Below, in pieces: positions 19,144 to 28,076 of a stretch of 64,000 bases of DNA. The stretch's first letter is position 1. Each line of letters begins with the position of its first letter. The notes below the pieces were generated by a model that was not told the origin of the DNA, did no database searches, and saw nothing but the letters and a program-made list of their open reading frames with translations. This DNA is from an uncultured Candidatus Saccharibacteria bacterium. GTDB taxonomy: Bacteria > Patescibacteriota > Saccharimonadia > Saccharimonadales > Saccharimonadaceae. The position numbers were made by a program, and so were the translations under genes. The DNA is taken from assembly GCA_946408075.1 (NCBI GenBank), contig CAMJQQ010000001.1:62001-126000 (forward strand). The letters are read 5' to 3'.

Positions 19144-19193
19144 TTTACAAACTTCAATTCTAGATTATTAATCAAGAAAGGAATTTTTTACAT

Positions 19194-21407
19194 ATGAAGA
19201 AATCTACTAAGACTGGTCTTGGTATCGTAGCAGCTGCTGCGCTTGCCACTACCGGTGCTATCGTAGCTTTCGCTATCGGCAGTTCCAATGATTCCGAACG
19301 CGTGAGTCTTGGTTGCCGTGGTACCTACGATCTAGGTAACTATGTTACTTTTAACTCCATTACAGATCCTAGCTGTAATGTTTTCAAGAACGAAATCGGC
19401 GAGAAAGAGTTTACTCATCTTTCTGAAGCCGGCAAAGATGCTTGGAGAGACGATTATATTGTTGAAGATGGCAAGACTTACACCATTCGTATGTATGTCC
19501 ACAACAACGCTGTCTCTGACGAAAACGATGATGGTATCGTAGACGAAGGTAAAGAAAGCACGATTGCAAAGAATACGACTGTTCGTATCGACGCTCAGCG
19601 CGGTGATTATGACGGTCATAATAATAGCTATTACTTGCTTGGCAACATTTCTGCCGACAACGCAAAGCCAAAGACCGTTTATGATCATACTTACATGTAC
19701 TCCGCTAACGGCGAAGAATTCGATTTTGAATACTCGAACGCTCGCTTTATTGCTGGTACTGGTCAAGAATACAAGCTCGACGGTGCCAAGTTGTTCTCTA
19801 AGAGTGGCGTTCAGGTTGGTTACGCCGGCGATGCAGAAGGCAAGTTGGACGGTAATATGCCAGGCTGTTCTAAGTTCTCTGGCTGGGTCTATGTTGACGT
19901 TACCGCTCACTACAAGAAGCCTCAGCTTGAAATCAGCAAGGCTGTTAAGAACTTGAACGACGAAAAACCGGCGTTCAAGGAAACCGTTAAGGCCCGCTCT
20001 GGCAACGTTCTCGAATATCGTATCGTTGCTCAGAACAACGGCCAAGCTGCTATCAAGGTTAACCTCATGGATAGCTTCGCTAGCGATGCCGACAAGTATG
20101 TTAAGTATCAAGCTGGCTCCGCTAGGATTTTCTACAACGGCAGCTCCGAAGACGGCGATCCTATTAGCGATTTGTTCACCACTACTCCAACTGATTTGTT
20201 GACGCTTGAACCAGGCGCAAACTTCTACATTACCTACAAGGCCACCGTCGCTGATGGTCTCGATGATATTTGTGGCAAGATCACCGTCAAGAACGTTATC
20301 ACTGCTTTCAATCAGAATAGTAACGGCTGGACGAAGACCGCTGAAGATGATGCCTTTGTTGAAATCGATGGCAAAGAATGCCATGAAGGCTTCGAATTTG
20401 ACAAGTACGCCCAGCTCGCTTCTGACGACATCAATGACGCCAGCAGCTGGCACAATGACGGCAGCCTCCGCGCTAAGCGTGGTGAGAATGTCCGTTTCCG
20501 CATCCGCTTCGCCAACACTGGCGACACTGATTTGGAAAACGTAAAATTGCGTGATCCAATCTCTGGTACTGGTTTTGTCCTCGACGACACCAAGACCCCA
20601 TACTACATCTTTACCTCCAACTCCAAGAAGGTTGAAGTTAAGGATATCAACAATATTGTTATCGACAAGGTCCAAAAGCATGAAACCGTTTACTTCTACC
20701 TTGAGGCCTATGTCCCTGCAAACAACACTAAAGAAACTCTAGTTTGTGAAGACACCAAGCTCACCAACGTTGTCTATGGTTCCCATAAGAACAGCGATAC
20801 TGAGCTCAGCACTGATGAGACCGTTATCATCATTGCTGATGATTGTGACGAAGAAAAGCACCCAGACTACAAGATCGAGAAATTCGTTCAGCTCGAGGGT
20901 GGCAAAGTCTTCTCTACTCGTGTCGAAGCTAAGGCTGGCGACAAAGTTCGCTACCAGCTCAAGTTTAAGAATACTGGTGATACCACCCTCAAGAAATTCG
21001 TTCTCGTTGATAAATTGAACGAAAACTTGGATTACGTCGAGGGCAGCACGAGCATTCTCCGTAACGGTGAAGAAACTAAGAAGGGTGATGGCATCACTAA
21101 GGAAGGCATCGAAATCGGTGACTACGAACCAAATGAAGAAGCCATCATTTACTTCTACGCAACTGTGAAGACTGCTCTTCCAAATGTTTGCGAACCAACG
21201 CTAATTCCAAACGTCGCTACTGGTTACTACAATGATGACCAGACCACTCGTAAGACTACTAACGAGGTCGATGTCTACATTGAGAAACTCGTCTGCGACG
21301 CTCCAGAATTGCCTAAGACTGGTGCAAGCTCCATGCTCGGCCTCATCGTCAGCATGGCTGGCGCAAGCACCGCCGCAGCTTACTATATCAATAGCCGCAA
21401 AAAATAA
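19194..21407 (+). CDS. LPKTG-anchored surface protein with repeated DUF11-like domains
   Basis: This protein has 737 residues. The signal peptide is about 1-28 (GLGIVAAAALATTGAIVAFA). A first domain (about 35-240) is followed by three DUF11-type beta domains (about 245-390, 400-560 and 575-695). Each contains a variant of KAGDKVRYQLKFKNTGDTTL and ends with a short Cys-containing linker. LPKTG lies near residue 706, followed by a hydrophobic span and SRKK. This is the most canonical sortase signal in the window. Codon use is strongly biased towards AAG, AAC and GGC/GGT, unlike most neighbours, which suggests high expression. An abundant surface-layer or stalk protein is a reasonable inference. 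It has its own promoter. Confidence 0.85.
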   Translation: MKKSTKTGLGIVAAAALATTGAIVAFAIGSSNDSERVSLGCRGTYDLGNYVTFNSITDPSCNVFKNEIGEKEFTHLSEAGKDAWRDDYIVEDGKTYTIRMYVHNNAVSDENDDGIVDEGKESTIAKNTTVRIDAQRGDYDGHNNSYYLLGNISADNAKPKTVYDHTYMYSANGEEFDFEYSNARFIAGTGQEYKLDGAKLFSKSGVQVGYAGDAEGKLDGNMPGCSKFSGWVYVDVTAHYKKPQLEISKAVKNLNDEKPAFKETVKARSGNVLEYRIVAQNNGQAAIKVNLMDSFASDADKYVKYQAGSARIFYNGSSEDGDPISDLFTTTPTDLLTLEPGANFYITYKATVADGLDDICGKITVKNVITAFNQNSNGWTKTAEDDAFVEIDGKECHEGFEFDKYAQLASDDINDASSWHNDGSLRAKRGENVRFRIRFANTGDTDLENVKLRDPISGTGFVLDDTKTPYYIFTSNSKKVEVKDINNIVIDKVQKHETVYFYLEAYVPANNTKETLVCEDTKLTNVVYGSHKNSDTELSTDETVIIIADDCDEEKHPDYKIEKFVQLEGGKVFSTRVEAKAGDKVRYQLKFKNTGDTTLKKFVLVDKLNENLDYVEGSTSILRNGEETKKGDGITKEGIEIGDYEPNEEAIIYFYATVKTALPNVCEPTLIPNVATGYYNDDQTTRKTTNEVDVYIEKLVCDAPELPKTGASSMLGLIVSMAGASTAAAYYINSRKK

Positions 21408-21423
21408 GTTTGACCGCCTAGTA

Positions 21424-21590
21424 TAGAGCTTCCCAGCTCTACAGGCATCAGCGCCGCTGTCCTCGGATGGCGGCGCTCCCAGTAGAGCACCAAGCTTCAA
21501 TGGACGGGAAAACTCGCAAGGACGACGCGCAGGCGCAGCAAAGGAATTTGTTCTGGCGTTTCGCGAATCTCCCGCGATGTCATCCTGCAA
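21424..21590 (+). other. GC-rich structured region, possible ncRNA or regulatory 3' UTR
   Basis: This lies between the stop at 21407 and the terminator at 21591. TAGAGCT (21424-21430) pairs with AGCTCTA (21435-21441). AGCGCCGC (21450-21457) pairs with GCGGCGCT (21470-21477). GCTCTAC (21436-21442) can instead pair with GTAGAGC (21482-21488), which excludes the first hairpin. No credible gene is seen on either strand, and no known RNA family is recognised. Confidence 0.4.
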
Positions 21591-21621
21591 AAAGCCTCCC
21601 GAATTTTTCGGGAGGTTTTTT
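21591..21621 (+). terminator. Strong intrinsic terminator
   Basis: The stem CCTCCCGAA/TTCGGGAGG has a 3-nt T loop and is followed by six T. It ends the LPKTG gene or the structured region before it. Confidence 0.92.
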
Positions 21622-21692
21622 GTTGTTATGACTTGTGTCGGCTTTTGTGATAAAATAAACTTAAGCATTAAAATAGGTCAAAATAAAGAGAG

Positions 21693-22556
21693 ATGGACGA
21701 ACGAAAGAGGAAGGTTTTCGTACGTGGCGTGATAATTTTTTGCGTTTTGCCGATCGCAATCGCACTCATGATAATTATTTGGAATGCCGTCACGAAAAAA
21801 GACAATGAGCTAGTCGTGCGCGAAGACGAAATAATTACGAAAGATGGCTCCGACAGCTACTATCGCTTTGCTAATTATGTACTGCATGGCGACGATAAGA
21901 CTGACATGATTGTCGGCACTGGCGCCGATTATACGAAGGCATACTTCCTCGACATTGACCTCACTAGTTCTGAAAAATACGAAAAACATTTCAAAGAGCT
22001 CGCCGCTGCCTTCCGCAAGTTCGCGCTCGACGACAAAACCTATGGGACTGGCAACTCGCTAGGTTATTACTTACGCGTGACGGGTGAGAAATCTCAGCTT
22101 GTCGAGTCGATTCGCTACGATTCTCCATACTATACGGAACAGGAGCTTTATTCTTGGTATATTGCGCTCGGCTCTGAAGGTGTCCAAGACAAACTATCAC
22201 ATGAGTATGCTGCCTTCAAAGCGAAGTTTCCAAATATGAGCCGCGCGAGTGACTTCATTGCTGCCGTCGCCAATCGCGATAATAACCTGGTCACAATGTT
22301 CAATCTCATGCTTTCGGATGGCTGCATTTCGGATACCTTCGGTTCGTGGAAAGAAGGCGATCAACTAAAGAACTATAGCGATGCGATTTCTTGCGAAAAA
22401 ATGCGCGACCCTAACCAGAGCAATCGTGCCCTTCTTATCAATAGCGCTCTTGCTCAGTCGGAGCAAAAAGTCCTAAGCGAAATAAGCATTAACTCGTACG
22501 AGCTTGTCATGAATATCTATAGTGTTGCGGCTTGGATCCAGGTGCCTAAGAAATGA
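21693..22556 (+). CDS. Single-span membrane protein, first gene of a VirB6-like operon
   Basis: This protein has 287 residues. A basic N-terminus (MDERKRK) precedes one membrane span (about 10-30), with a probably extracytoplasmic remainder. AAAGAGAG acts as ribosome site. I do not recognise the family. Its stop overlaps the next start by 4 nt (ATGA), so translation is coupled to the giant VirB6-like protein. The same arrangement, a small single-span protein before a giant polytopic one, recurs at 27524-32222. The small proteins may be accessory subunits of the membrane complex, which is inference from position. Confidence 0.75.
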   Translation: MDERKRKVFVRGVIIFCVLPIAIALMIIIWNAVTKKDNELVVREDEIITKDGSDSYYRFANYVLHGDDKTDMIVGTGADYTKAYFLDIDLTSSEKYEKHFKELAAAFRKFALDDKTYGTGNSLGYYLRVTGEKSQLVESIRYDSPYYTEQELYSWYIALGSEGVQDKLSHEYAAFKAKFPNMSRASDFIAAVANRDNNLVTMFNLMLSDGCISDTFGSWKEGDQLKNYSDAISCEKMRDPNQSNRALLINSALAQSEQKVLSEISINSYELVMNIYSVAAWIQVPKK

Positions 22557-25500
22557 AAATGAGGAGTGCGAAATTTTTGAGTTTGTCAGCGCTCGCCACT
22601 TTTTTGGCGCTGGCTATCACTGGTGGTGTCTTGAATGAAGACGCCTCGGCCGCGCAGGCAGGCAAGCCGAATCCACCAATCGAAATGGTCGATGCGTCGA
22701 AAGACTCCATCATGTACAAGGCGACGCTTCAGTCTTTCATCGATTGCTATAAGTATGCTTCGCTGAGCAGTTTTCAAATGCGAGACTACTGGAGTTTCGC
22801 TGGCGATGCGGACATGGATAGCGCTCAAGAGATTTTTTATGACGAGGCTAGCGGAAGTTTTATAAGCGAGGAGGGCGATTCGGTATATCAAATATCCAAC
22901 CCGTCGGCAATTCAGTCTGCGGAAGGCGGCCAATACTGGACGCTTTCTGGTGTTGATGTTGACGACTACGGCTTTTATGCTAGCTTTACAACTCCAGTCA
23001 TTAGCAGCGACCCGCGTGCTTTAATCTGGAATGGCGGCGGTTATTTTAGTAATTTTGACACTTGTCTTCAAGCAAATGGCGGAACTGCCACAGAAAACCG
23101 CGGCCGCAATATTCAGCGTTCGTTCTGTTGGGGCAATGCAGGTGATCAGAGCCAAATGTATATGGGTAGATCATTTGCTGTGCCGTCAATTCTATCCGGA
23201 CTAAATTTCAAGCCAAATCCTGACGGCCTTTATAACAAAGAGGCGACTACGGCTGACTATAGCTTCTATGGCATGCATAAGACCTACCGTACCGAACGTT
23301 TTGCTACTGGCGAAAAAGAGGTATATGGTTCCAATATTACCAATGGCACTGCGCACTATCCGCAAATGATGGCTCCGGGCGTCAATATTCTCGGCAGCAA
23401 CAAGGATTTTAAAGATGACGATATTGAATATGATACGGCTTATCTCTGCCAAGATTTCTTCTGGCACGAAGATGGTAGCGGTACTGGCGATGAGGGCTTC
23501 TGGGGTTTGCTCAATCGTGAAAAATATGGCGGCGCTCTCCTAAGTGAAAGCGGCGGTAAGATTCCGACAAATCAGTACCAAGATTTATTAACTGCGGCCA
23601 AGTTTTTGCAGAAAATGGGCTACGTATTCACGCCTGGTGATTCCGCTAAGCAGTGTATTCGCTTTAAGTTTGTAAAACGCACCTATGAGCTTCACGGCGT
23701 TGGCGTGCCGTGGCTTGGTGGCGAAGCAGGCGATCGCAGATACGAATATCAACCACAGCTCGATAAGGAAGTATGGACCGACTATGTCTGCGTCCGCGTT
23801 AATGACGTGGCGGTCGTTAGCGAGCCGACTATTGAAAAATTCGATAATGGTGACGCCTCGCTACCGAGTGGTCTAATCAAGTTCGAAATTCAATCCGCTG
23901 GTCAAGGTGGCGGTCTCAAAATTACCTGCTCGGATGGCGAGAAGAATGCTGCTATCCCGAAGAGGAATAACTGTGGTGATACGGTCGTTCTTAAGAAAGG
24001 CGACGATGCGGCCATTGAGGGGGATGTTGAGGGTGAGATTTCGGGCTCAGTTACGATGTCTGCTCTTCAGAGCCAAATGAATGACTTGTTTGCGGGCTTT
24101 GAAGCGGCCAACGAATCGTTCGGTACCTGGTTTAATAACAATGAGCACATGTTTAATCTCGCCCATAATGGCGACCATGAGTATGTGTATGCTTACCAAG
24201 AAGCCTACGTCAAACAGAGCGACTTAGTGCTTGGTAGCTCCGGTGAAATGGATCTTACGACTAATATCCAAGAGTCCGACCAAAGCCTCGTGACGGGTTA
24301 TTTCACGCAATTGCAAGAGGATCCTGAAAAAGCTGCGGTATTTGCGTTTAATAATCTTTTAGGTGCCGACGCTACAAGCTACGCACAGCGTATGGGCGTT
24401 TCCTTGACTGCGGATACGACCATCTCTCCTGCCGAACGCTACATTCTTTATCGCAAGTATCTCCTCAAGTACTACAACTTCGACAACACGATGTTCTGCG
24501 AGCCGCTAGAGAATGATGTTGAGGGGCAGTACAAAACCGACATGATGAAGAATCCGCGTCCTTCTGCTGGCGCTTCTCAAGATGACTGGGATGCCTATTA
24601 TACCGAGTTGCAGGATCGTGGTATTCGTGAGGAATTTTATCCTGTCACGAAACCAGACGGTACGCCGGACGAGAGTAAGAAATATCACTACTGGAACGTT
24701 GTATGCCGCGAAGATAACGGTAAGCCGATGCACGACAAGGTAATGACCGATAACGGCTGCGTGGATAAAAGTGAGATAAAATGGACTGATGACGACGGTG
24801 AAGTGCATCAGGTCTTCTCTGACTCCTCGAGTGAAGGCGAGTTCGGCGACTATGAAGAAATAGTTCTATATCTAGACGGCTCAGATGACGTGCCGGGCAA
24901 CCAAGCTGAGCCTGGCTTCCGTCGCTGCTACTTCAATATGCGCGATGGTTCTGTCATGCTTGATCGCTATGTGTATGGCGTTAGGCCGGAAGGCTCTGGT
25001 TATCGTTTCTTTGAGGCGCAGACTATCGATGACGTCCTAGAAGCATTGATCGCGCCGAATCTGAACGGTCCGGCGCACAAGGTTGATCCAGAGCATGCCG
25101 ATGGCGAAATTTCGGCAGTCACAGAAGGCTACTCCGAGTTCTACACCGCGATGATTGATCCAATCGAAGATACCGATGGCTATACTCGTAGCGCGAACTG
25201 TTGGCATGGTGCAGTTGCTGCCGGTATGAAAGACACGGATGGTGCCGGCTTCTTTGGTTGGTTTGTCTGCCCAATTATCGACAAGCTCGGCTCGGCCGTA
25301 CGCGGTCTCTATGACACTGTCCTAGTCAATATCCTTGAATTCGGTAGCGATATTATCGAAAATCAGCATGTCATGCAAGCTTGGTCGTCTGTCCTTGATC
25401 TTGCGAATATTCTCATCACTGTCTTCGTTCTGATTATGATTTTCTCGCAGATGAGTGGCTATGGCATGAGTCATTATGGTGTCAAAGCCATGCTTCCACG

Positions 25501-27520
25501 ACTGATTGTCGGCGCTCTCATTGTTAACCTCTCCTTCTATGTTTGTCAAATCTGTATCGACATCTCGACGATTATGGCGGGCGTCATCAAGAGCGCATCT
25601 ATTGCTATCGTGAATAATACAGCCGCTTCATTATTCGGCACGGCTAATATGAACTTTCCGGTCGAAGATTCGCCGACCCTTTCGGTTGGCCCAACCCTCG
25701 CTTTTGCCGGCATCGCCGCAGTGATTATTGGCGCTGTGATTATCTCAAAGGGCGCAATCTTTATTCCGATTATTACGGCCTTTATCGGTGTCGTTGTCTC
25801 GCTCATTGGTCTTCTCGTTGTCTTGTCTATGCGCTATGCTTTGGTAATCGCGCTCGTTATTGTCTCGCCGCTTGCCTTTGCTTGTGCATTGCTGCCAAAT
25901 ACGAAAAAAGCCTTCCAACGGTGGTTTGGGCTATTTAAGGGCGTGTTAATCGTCTATCCAGTCTGTAGTGCGTTAGTTTATGGTGCAGATATGGCGGCGA
26001 AACTAGTCTTATTCTCCTGGATGTCGGATGCGCATACCCTGGAAAGCGGTATTGGCTTTAACGAGGCAATCTTCCTCGTCTCTGTCGCCGTGATGGATGT
26101 CGCCCCAATTTTCATGCTCCCGGCTGCCGTCAAAAAGTGTCTGGCCGCCGCCTCTGGCATGGTTGGCGCGATTAGCCAATTCGCTTCTCGCTCCAGTAGG
26201 ACGGTCCAACGTGGCGCTCGTACTGTCGCTAATCGCAGCGCTCTCGGTCGCGGCGCGGCACTATACAAGGAGCGTCGCCAGGATGCCTATCGCAGTAAGC
26301 TCACTCGCTCTAATGCCTTCAGGGCTAGGATGAATCAGCGCGTGCGTGGCGCGTTCAGCTCTGCTGGTAGAGCGGTCGCAAACAGCGGTGTTGGCCGGAA
26401 AGCTAGCGCGGGCCTACAGGCAGTTCATGGCTCGAAAGTTGCGAATAGCTTTAGACGGCTCGGCACCAAAATCTCCGAGGCTCCAGTTATCGGTGCGGTT
26501 GTTAATAAAGCAGCTGGCGCTGCCAATGAAGCTAAAGCGACCAGGAGAGATGCTAGGATTCAGCGTCAATTCTTCGATCAGAATCAAATTAACAGGCTCG
26601 AGGCGCTCGAAGCAAAGAATGCGCGTGCATACAAAGCCTATCGCCAAGGCAAGCCGGCTAACCAAGGTATCGAAGGCGCGAAGGATCCGGGTCAGATTTA
26701 CCTCGAAAACGCCTTCAGTCGCAACGGTGTCAACCGCGGTATGGCTGACGTTGGTCTAGAAATCGTCAACGAGAGCGGCAAGCCATCCAAAATGCTTACT
26801 GCGCTTAGCTCTGCTGTTACGACCGAAAATGTCCGTAATCTCGACGATAAGCAGCGCCGCTCGCTCGCTCGCAAAATTGCATCTACGGGCAAGGATAGTC
26901 TTGCTGGCGCTTATTATGGCTACTACCTCCTCAGCGATACCGGGACGAGTAGTGACGATATTCCGGATGGCGACAAGAACGATATGAAAGGCTTCGATCA
27001 GTATATGATTGAAGACTTCGCCAATACGACTAAGCGTGAAATGTCGCGTGATGCTCTCGTTAAGGCCGATGACGACGCAATTGAATGGCTCGCTCAGCAT
27101 GGTAGAGGCAAAGCCGATACGGATGCCGGTAGGCAGAAACGAATTGCTAGCGGCGCAGACATGGAGCGTAGTTTCTTGAGCGACTTCGGAGACGATCAGA
27201 TTGCTGCGGTTATTGCGAATGGTTCGCAGAAGCAGCGTAATGCGCTCGGCGATCTGCGCGAGACCTTTGGTAAAGATAGGATGAAAGAGATTGCGCGCTC
27301 GCTCACGGTTGACCAGGTGGCAGATCTTGATGCTAGACAGCTGGACATGTTCGCCATGGATACCGGAAAACCTGACGACACCGATGAATTCATTCGTGAT
27401 GCCTTGCGAGACAAAATTGAAGCAATCCGCAGCAATCCAGAACAACTTGACCGCATGAACTCAGATGTCCGTGCTCGCCTCTTCAAGGAAGACAATAATG
27501 ACAATTCAAATAATGGGTAG
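22553..27520 (+). CDS. Giant VirB6/TrbL-like membrane protein (copy 1)
   Basis: This protein has 1655 residues. The signal peptide ends near EDASAAQAGK. A very large extracytoplasmic region with many Cys (about 35-920) follows. A polytopic core (about 925-1190) contains SHYGVKAMLPRLI, LIVNLSFYVCQICIDIS and ALVIVSPLAFACALLPNTKK. The C-terminal tail of about 450 residues is charged, Ala/Arg-rich and likely cytoplasmic (QFASRSSRTVQRGART onward). The core resembles VirB6/TrbL subunits of type IV secretion, which build the inner-membrane channel. Saccharibacteria commonly encode such large variants. No VirB4, VirD4 or other secretion ATPase is in this window, so a complete system cannot be shown here. 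Confidence 0.78.
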   Translation: MKMRSAKFLSLSALATFLALAITGGVLNEDASAAQAGKPNPPIEMVDASKDSIMYKATLQSFIDCYKYASLSSFQMRDYWSFAGDADMDSAQEIFYDEASGSFISEEGDSVYQISNPSAIQSAEGGQYWTLSGVDVDDYGFYASFTTPVISSDPRALIWNGGGYFSNFDTCLQANGGTATENRGRNIQRSFCWGNAGDQSQMYMGRSFAVPSILSGLNFKPNPDGLYNKEATTADYSFYGMHKTYRTERFATGEKEVYGSNITNGTAHYPQMMAPGVNILGSNKDFKDDDIEYDTAYLCQDFFWHEDGSGTGDEGFWGLLNREKYGGALLSESGGKIPTNQYQDLLTAAKFLQKMGYVFTPGDSAKQCIRFKFVKRTYELHGVGVPWLGGEAGDRRYEYQPQLDKEVWTDYVCVRVNDVAVVSEPTIEKFDNGDASLPSGLIKFEIQSAGQGGGLKITCSDGEKNAAIPKRNNCGDTVVLKKGDDAAIEGDVEGEISGSVTMSALQSQMNDLFAGFEAANESFGTWFNNNEHMFNLAHNGDHEYVYAYQEAYVKQSDLVLGSSGEMDLTTNIQESDQSLVTGYFTQLQEDPEKAAVFAFNNLLGADATSYAQRMGVSLTADTTISPAERYILYRKYLLKYYNFDNTMFCEPLENDVEGQYKTDMMKNPRPSAGASQDDWDAYYTELQDRGIREEFYPVTKPDGTPDESKKYHYWNVVCREDNGKPMHDKVMTDNGCVDKSEIKWTDDDGEVHQVFSDSSSEGEFGDYEEIVLYLDGSDDVPGNQAEPGFRRCYFNMRDGSVMLDRYVYGVRPEGSGYRFFEAQTIDDVLEALIAPNLNGPAHKVDPEHADGEISAVTEGYSEFYTAMIDPIEDTDGYTRSANCWHGAVAAGMKDTDGAGFFGWFVCPIIDKLGSAVRGLYDTVLVNILEFGSDIIENQHVMQAWSSVLDLANILITVFVLIMIFSQMSGYGMSHYGVKAMLPRLIVGALIVNLSFYVCQICIDISTIMAGVIKSASIAIVNNTAASLFGTANMNFPVEDSPTLSVGPTLAFAGIAAVIIGAVIISKGAIFIPIITAFIGVVVSLIGLLVVLSMRYALVIALVIVSPLAFACALLPNTKKAFQRWFGLFKGVLIVYPVCSALVYGADMAAKLVLFSWMSDAHTLESGIGFNEAIFLVSVAVMDVAPIFMLPAAVKKCLAAASGMVGAISQFASRSSRTVQRGARTVANRSALGRGAALYKERRQDAYRSKLTRSNAFRARMNQRVRGAFSSAGRAVANSGVGRKASAGLQAVHGSKVANSFRRLGTKISEAPVIGAVVNKAAGAANEAKATRRDARIQRQFFDQNQINRLEALEAKNARAYKAYRQGKPANQGIEGAKDPGQIYLENAFSRNGVNRGMADVGLEIVNESGKPSKMLTALSSAVTTENVRNLDDKQRRSLARKIASTGKDSLAGAYYGYYLLSDTGTSSDDIPDGDKNDMKGFDQYMIEDFANTTKREMSRDALVKADDDAIEWLAQHGRGKADTDAGRQKRIASGADMERSFLSDFGDDQIAAVIANGSQKQRNALGDLRETFGKDRMKEIARSLTVDQVADLDARQLDMFAMDTGKPDDTDEFIRDALRDKIEAIRSNPEQLDRMNSDVRARLFKEDNNDNSNNG

Positions 27521-27523
27521 GAT

Positions 27524-28072
27524 ATGGAAGAAGAAAAACCTCAAATTTCAATAAAAAGCATAATTCGCTACATCATTATCGGCGTAATTGTCATCTTGGT
27601 CCTAGCCTTTCTCTTTAGGCTCGGCTCGACTGCCACAAACAAGAATAAGGATAGCTACAAAAAAGAGGAGGTGATGTCCGAAGACGGCCATAATTATGGT
27701 CAGTTAGATTACCAACGCCGCTACCTTGCTAGGACTGGTAGCTGGTGCGAGATTCATGGGCGCTATACTGATGGCGGCAAAGTCAATATTCGTATTCTTG
27801 CCGAAAAAGGATGGGGTCGTTTTGATATTGTCAACATGCGCTACTTCGGTGAATATGTGAACGTCAAAATGTTGCAAAACGGCCTTTATCTATGGCAGAA
27901 TGACGCTAATCCAAAATACGGCTATTTCTACAAAATCGGCAGCCCGAGCTATTCGCGCATTCTGGAGTTGCTCGCCTTCGATGATATTGATCTAGAGAAG
28001 ACTAAATTCGAATGCGAAGATCGCAGCTCGTACGTAAATTATCTATCATTGCCAAACGTGGAATGGGAGTAG
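27524..28072 (+). CDS. Small single-span membrane protein, third gene of VirB6-like operon
   Basis: This protein has 182 residues. A short cytoplasmic N-terminus precedes a membrane span (about 14-35, YIIIGVIVILVLAFLF), and about 145 residues lie outside. GTAGGAT serves as ribosome site, 3 nt after the upstream stop. The outer domain contains a WCEIHGRY segment and several Tyr/Gly-rich strands. The family is not recognised. Its place immediately before the second giant VirB6-like gene mirrors the gene at 21693, although I see no clear sequence similarity between the two small proteins. Confidence 0.7.
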   Translation: MEEEKPQISIKSIIRYIIIGVIVILVLAFLFRLGSTATNKNKDSYKKEEVMSEDGHNYGQLDYQRRYLARTGSWCEIHGRYTDGGKVNIRILAEKGWGRFDIVNMRYFGEYVNVKMLQNGLYLWQNDANPKYGYFYKIGSPSYSRILELLAFDDIDLEKTKFECEDRSSYVNYLSLPNVEWE

Positions 28073-28076
28073 TAAA

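Noticed and set aside
19332-20681. 449-codon minus-strand frame opposite the LPKTG protein gene
   Set aside because: It arises from the strongly biased codon use of the sense gene, with no promoter or ribosome site.
21201-21668. Minus-strand frame across the 3' end of the LPKTG gene and the GC-rich region
   Set aside because: It runs through a strong terminator hairpin and the end of a real gene, and its composition is not protein-like.
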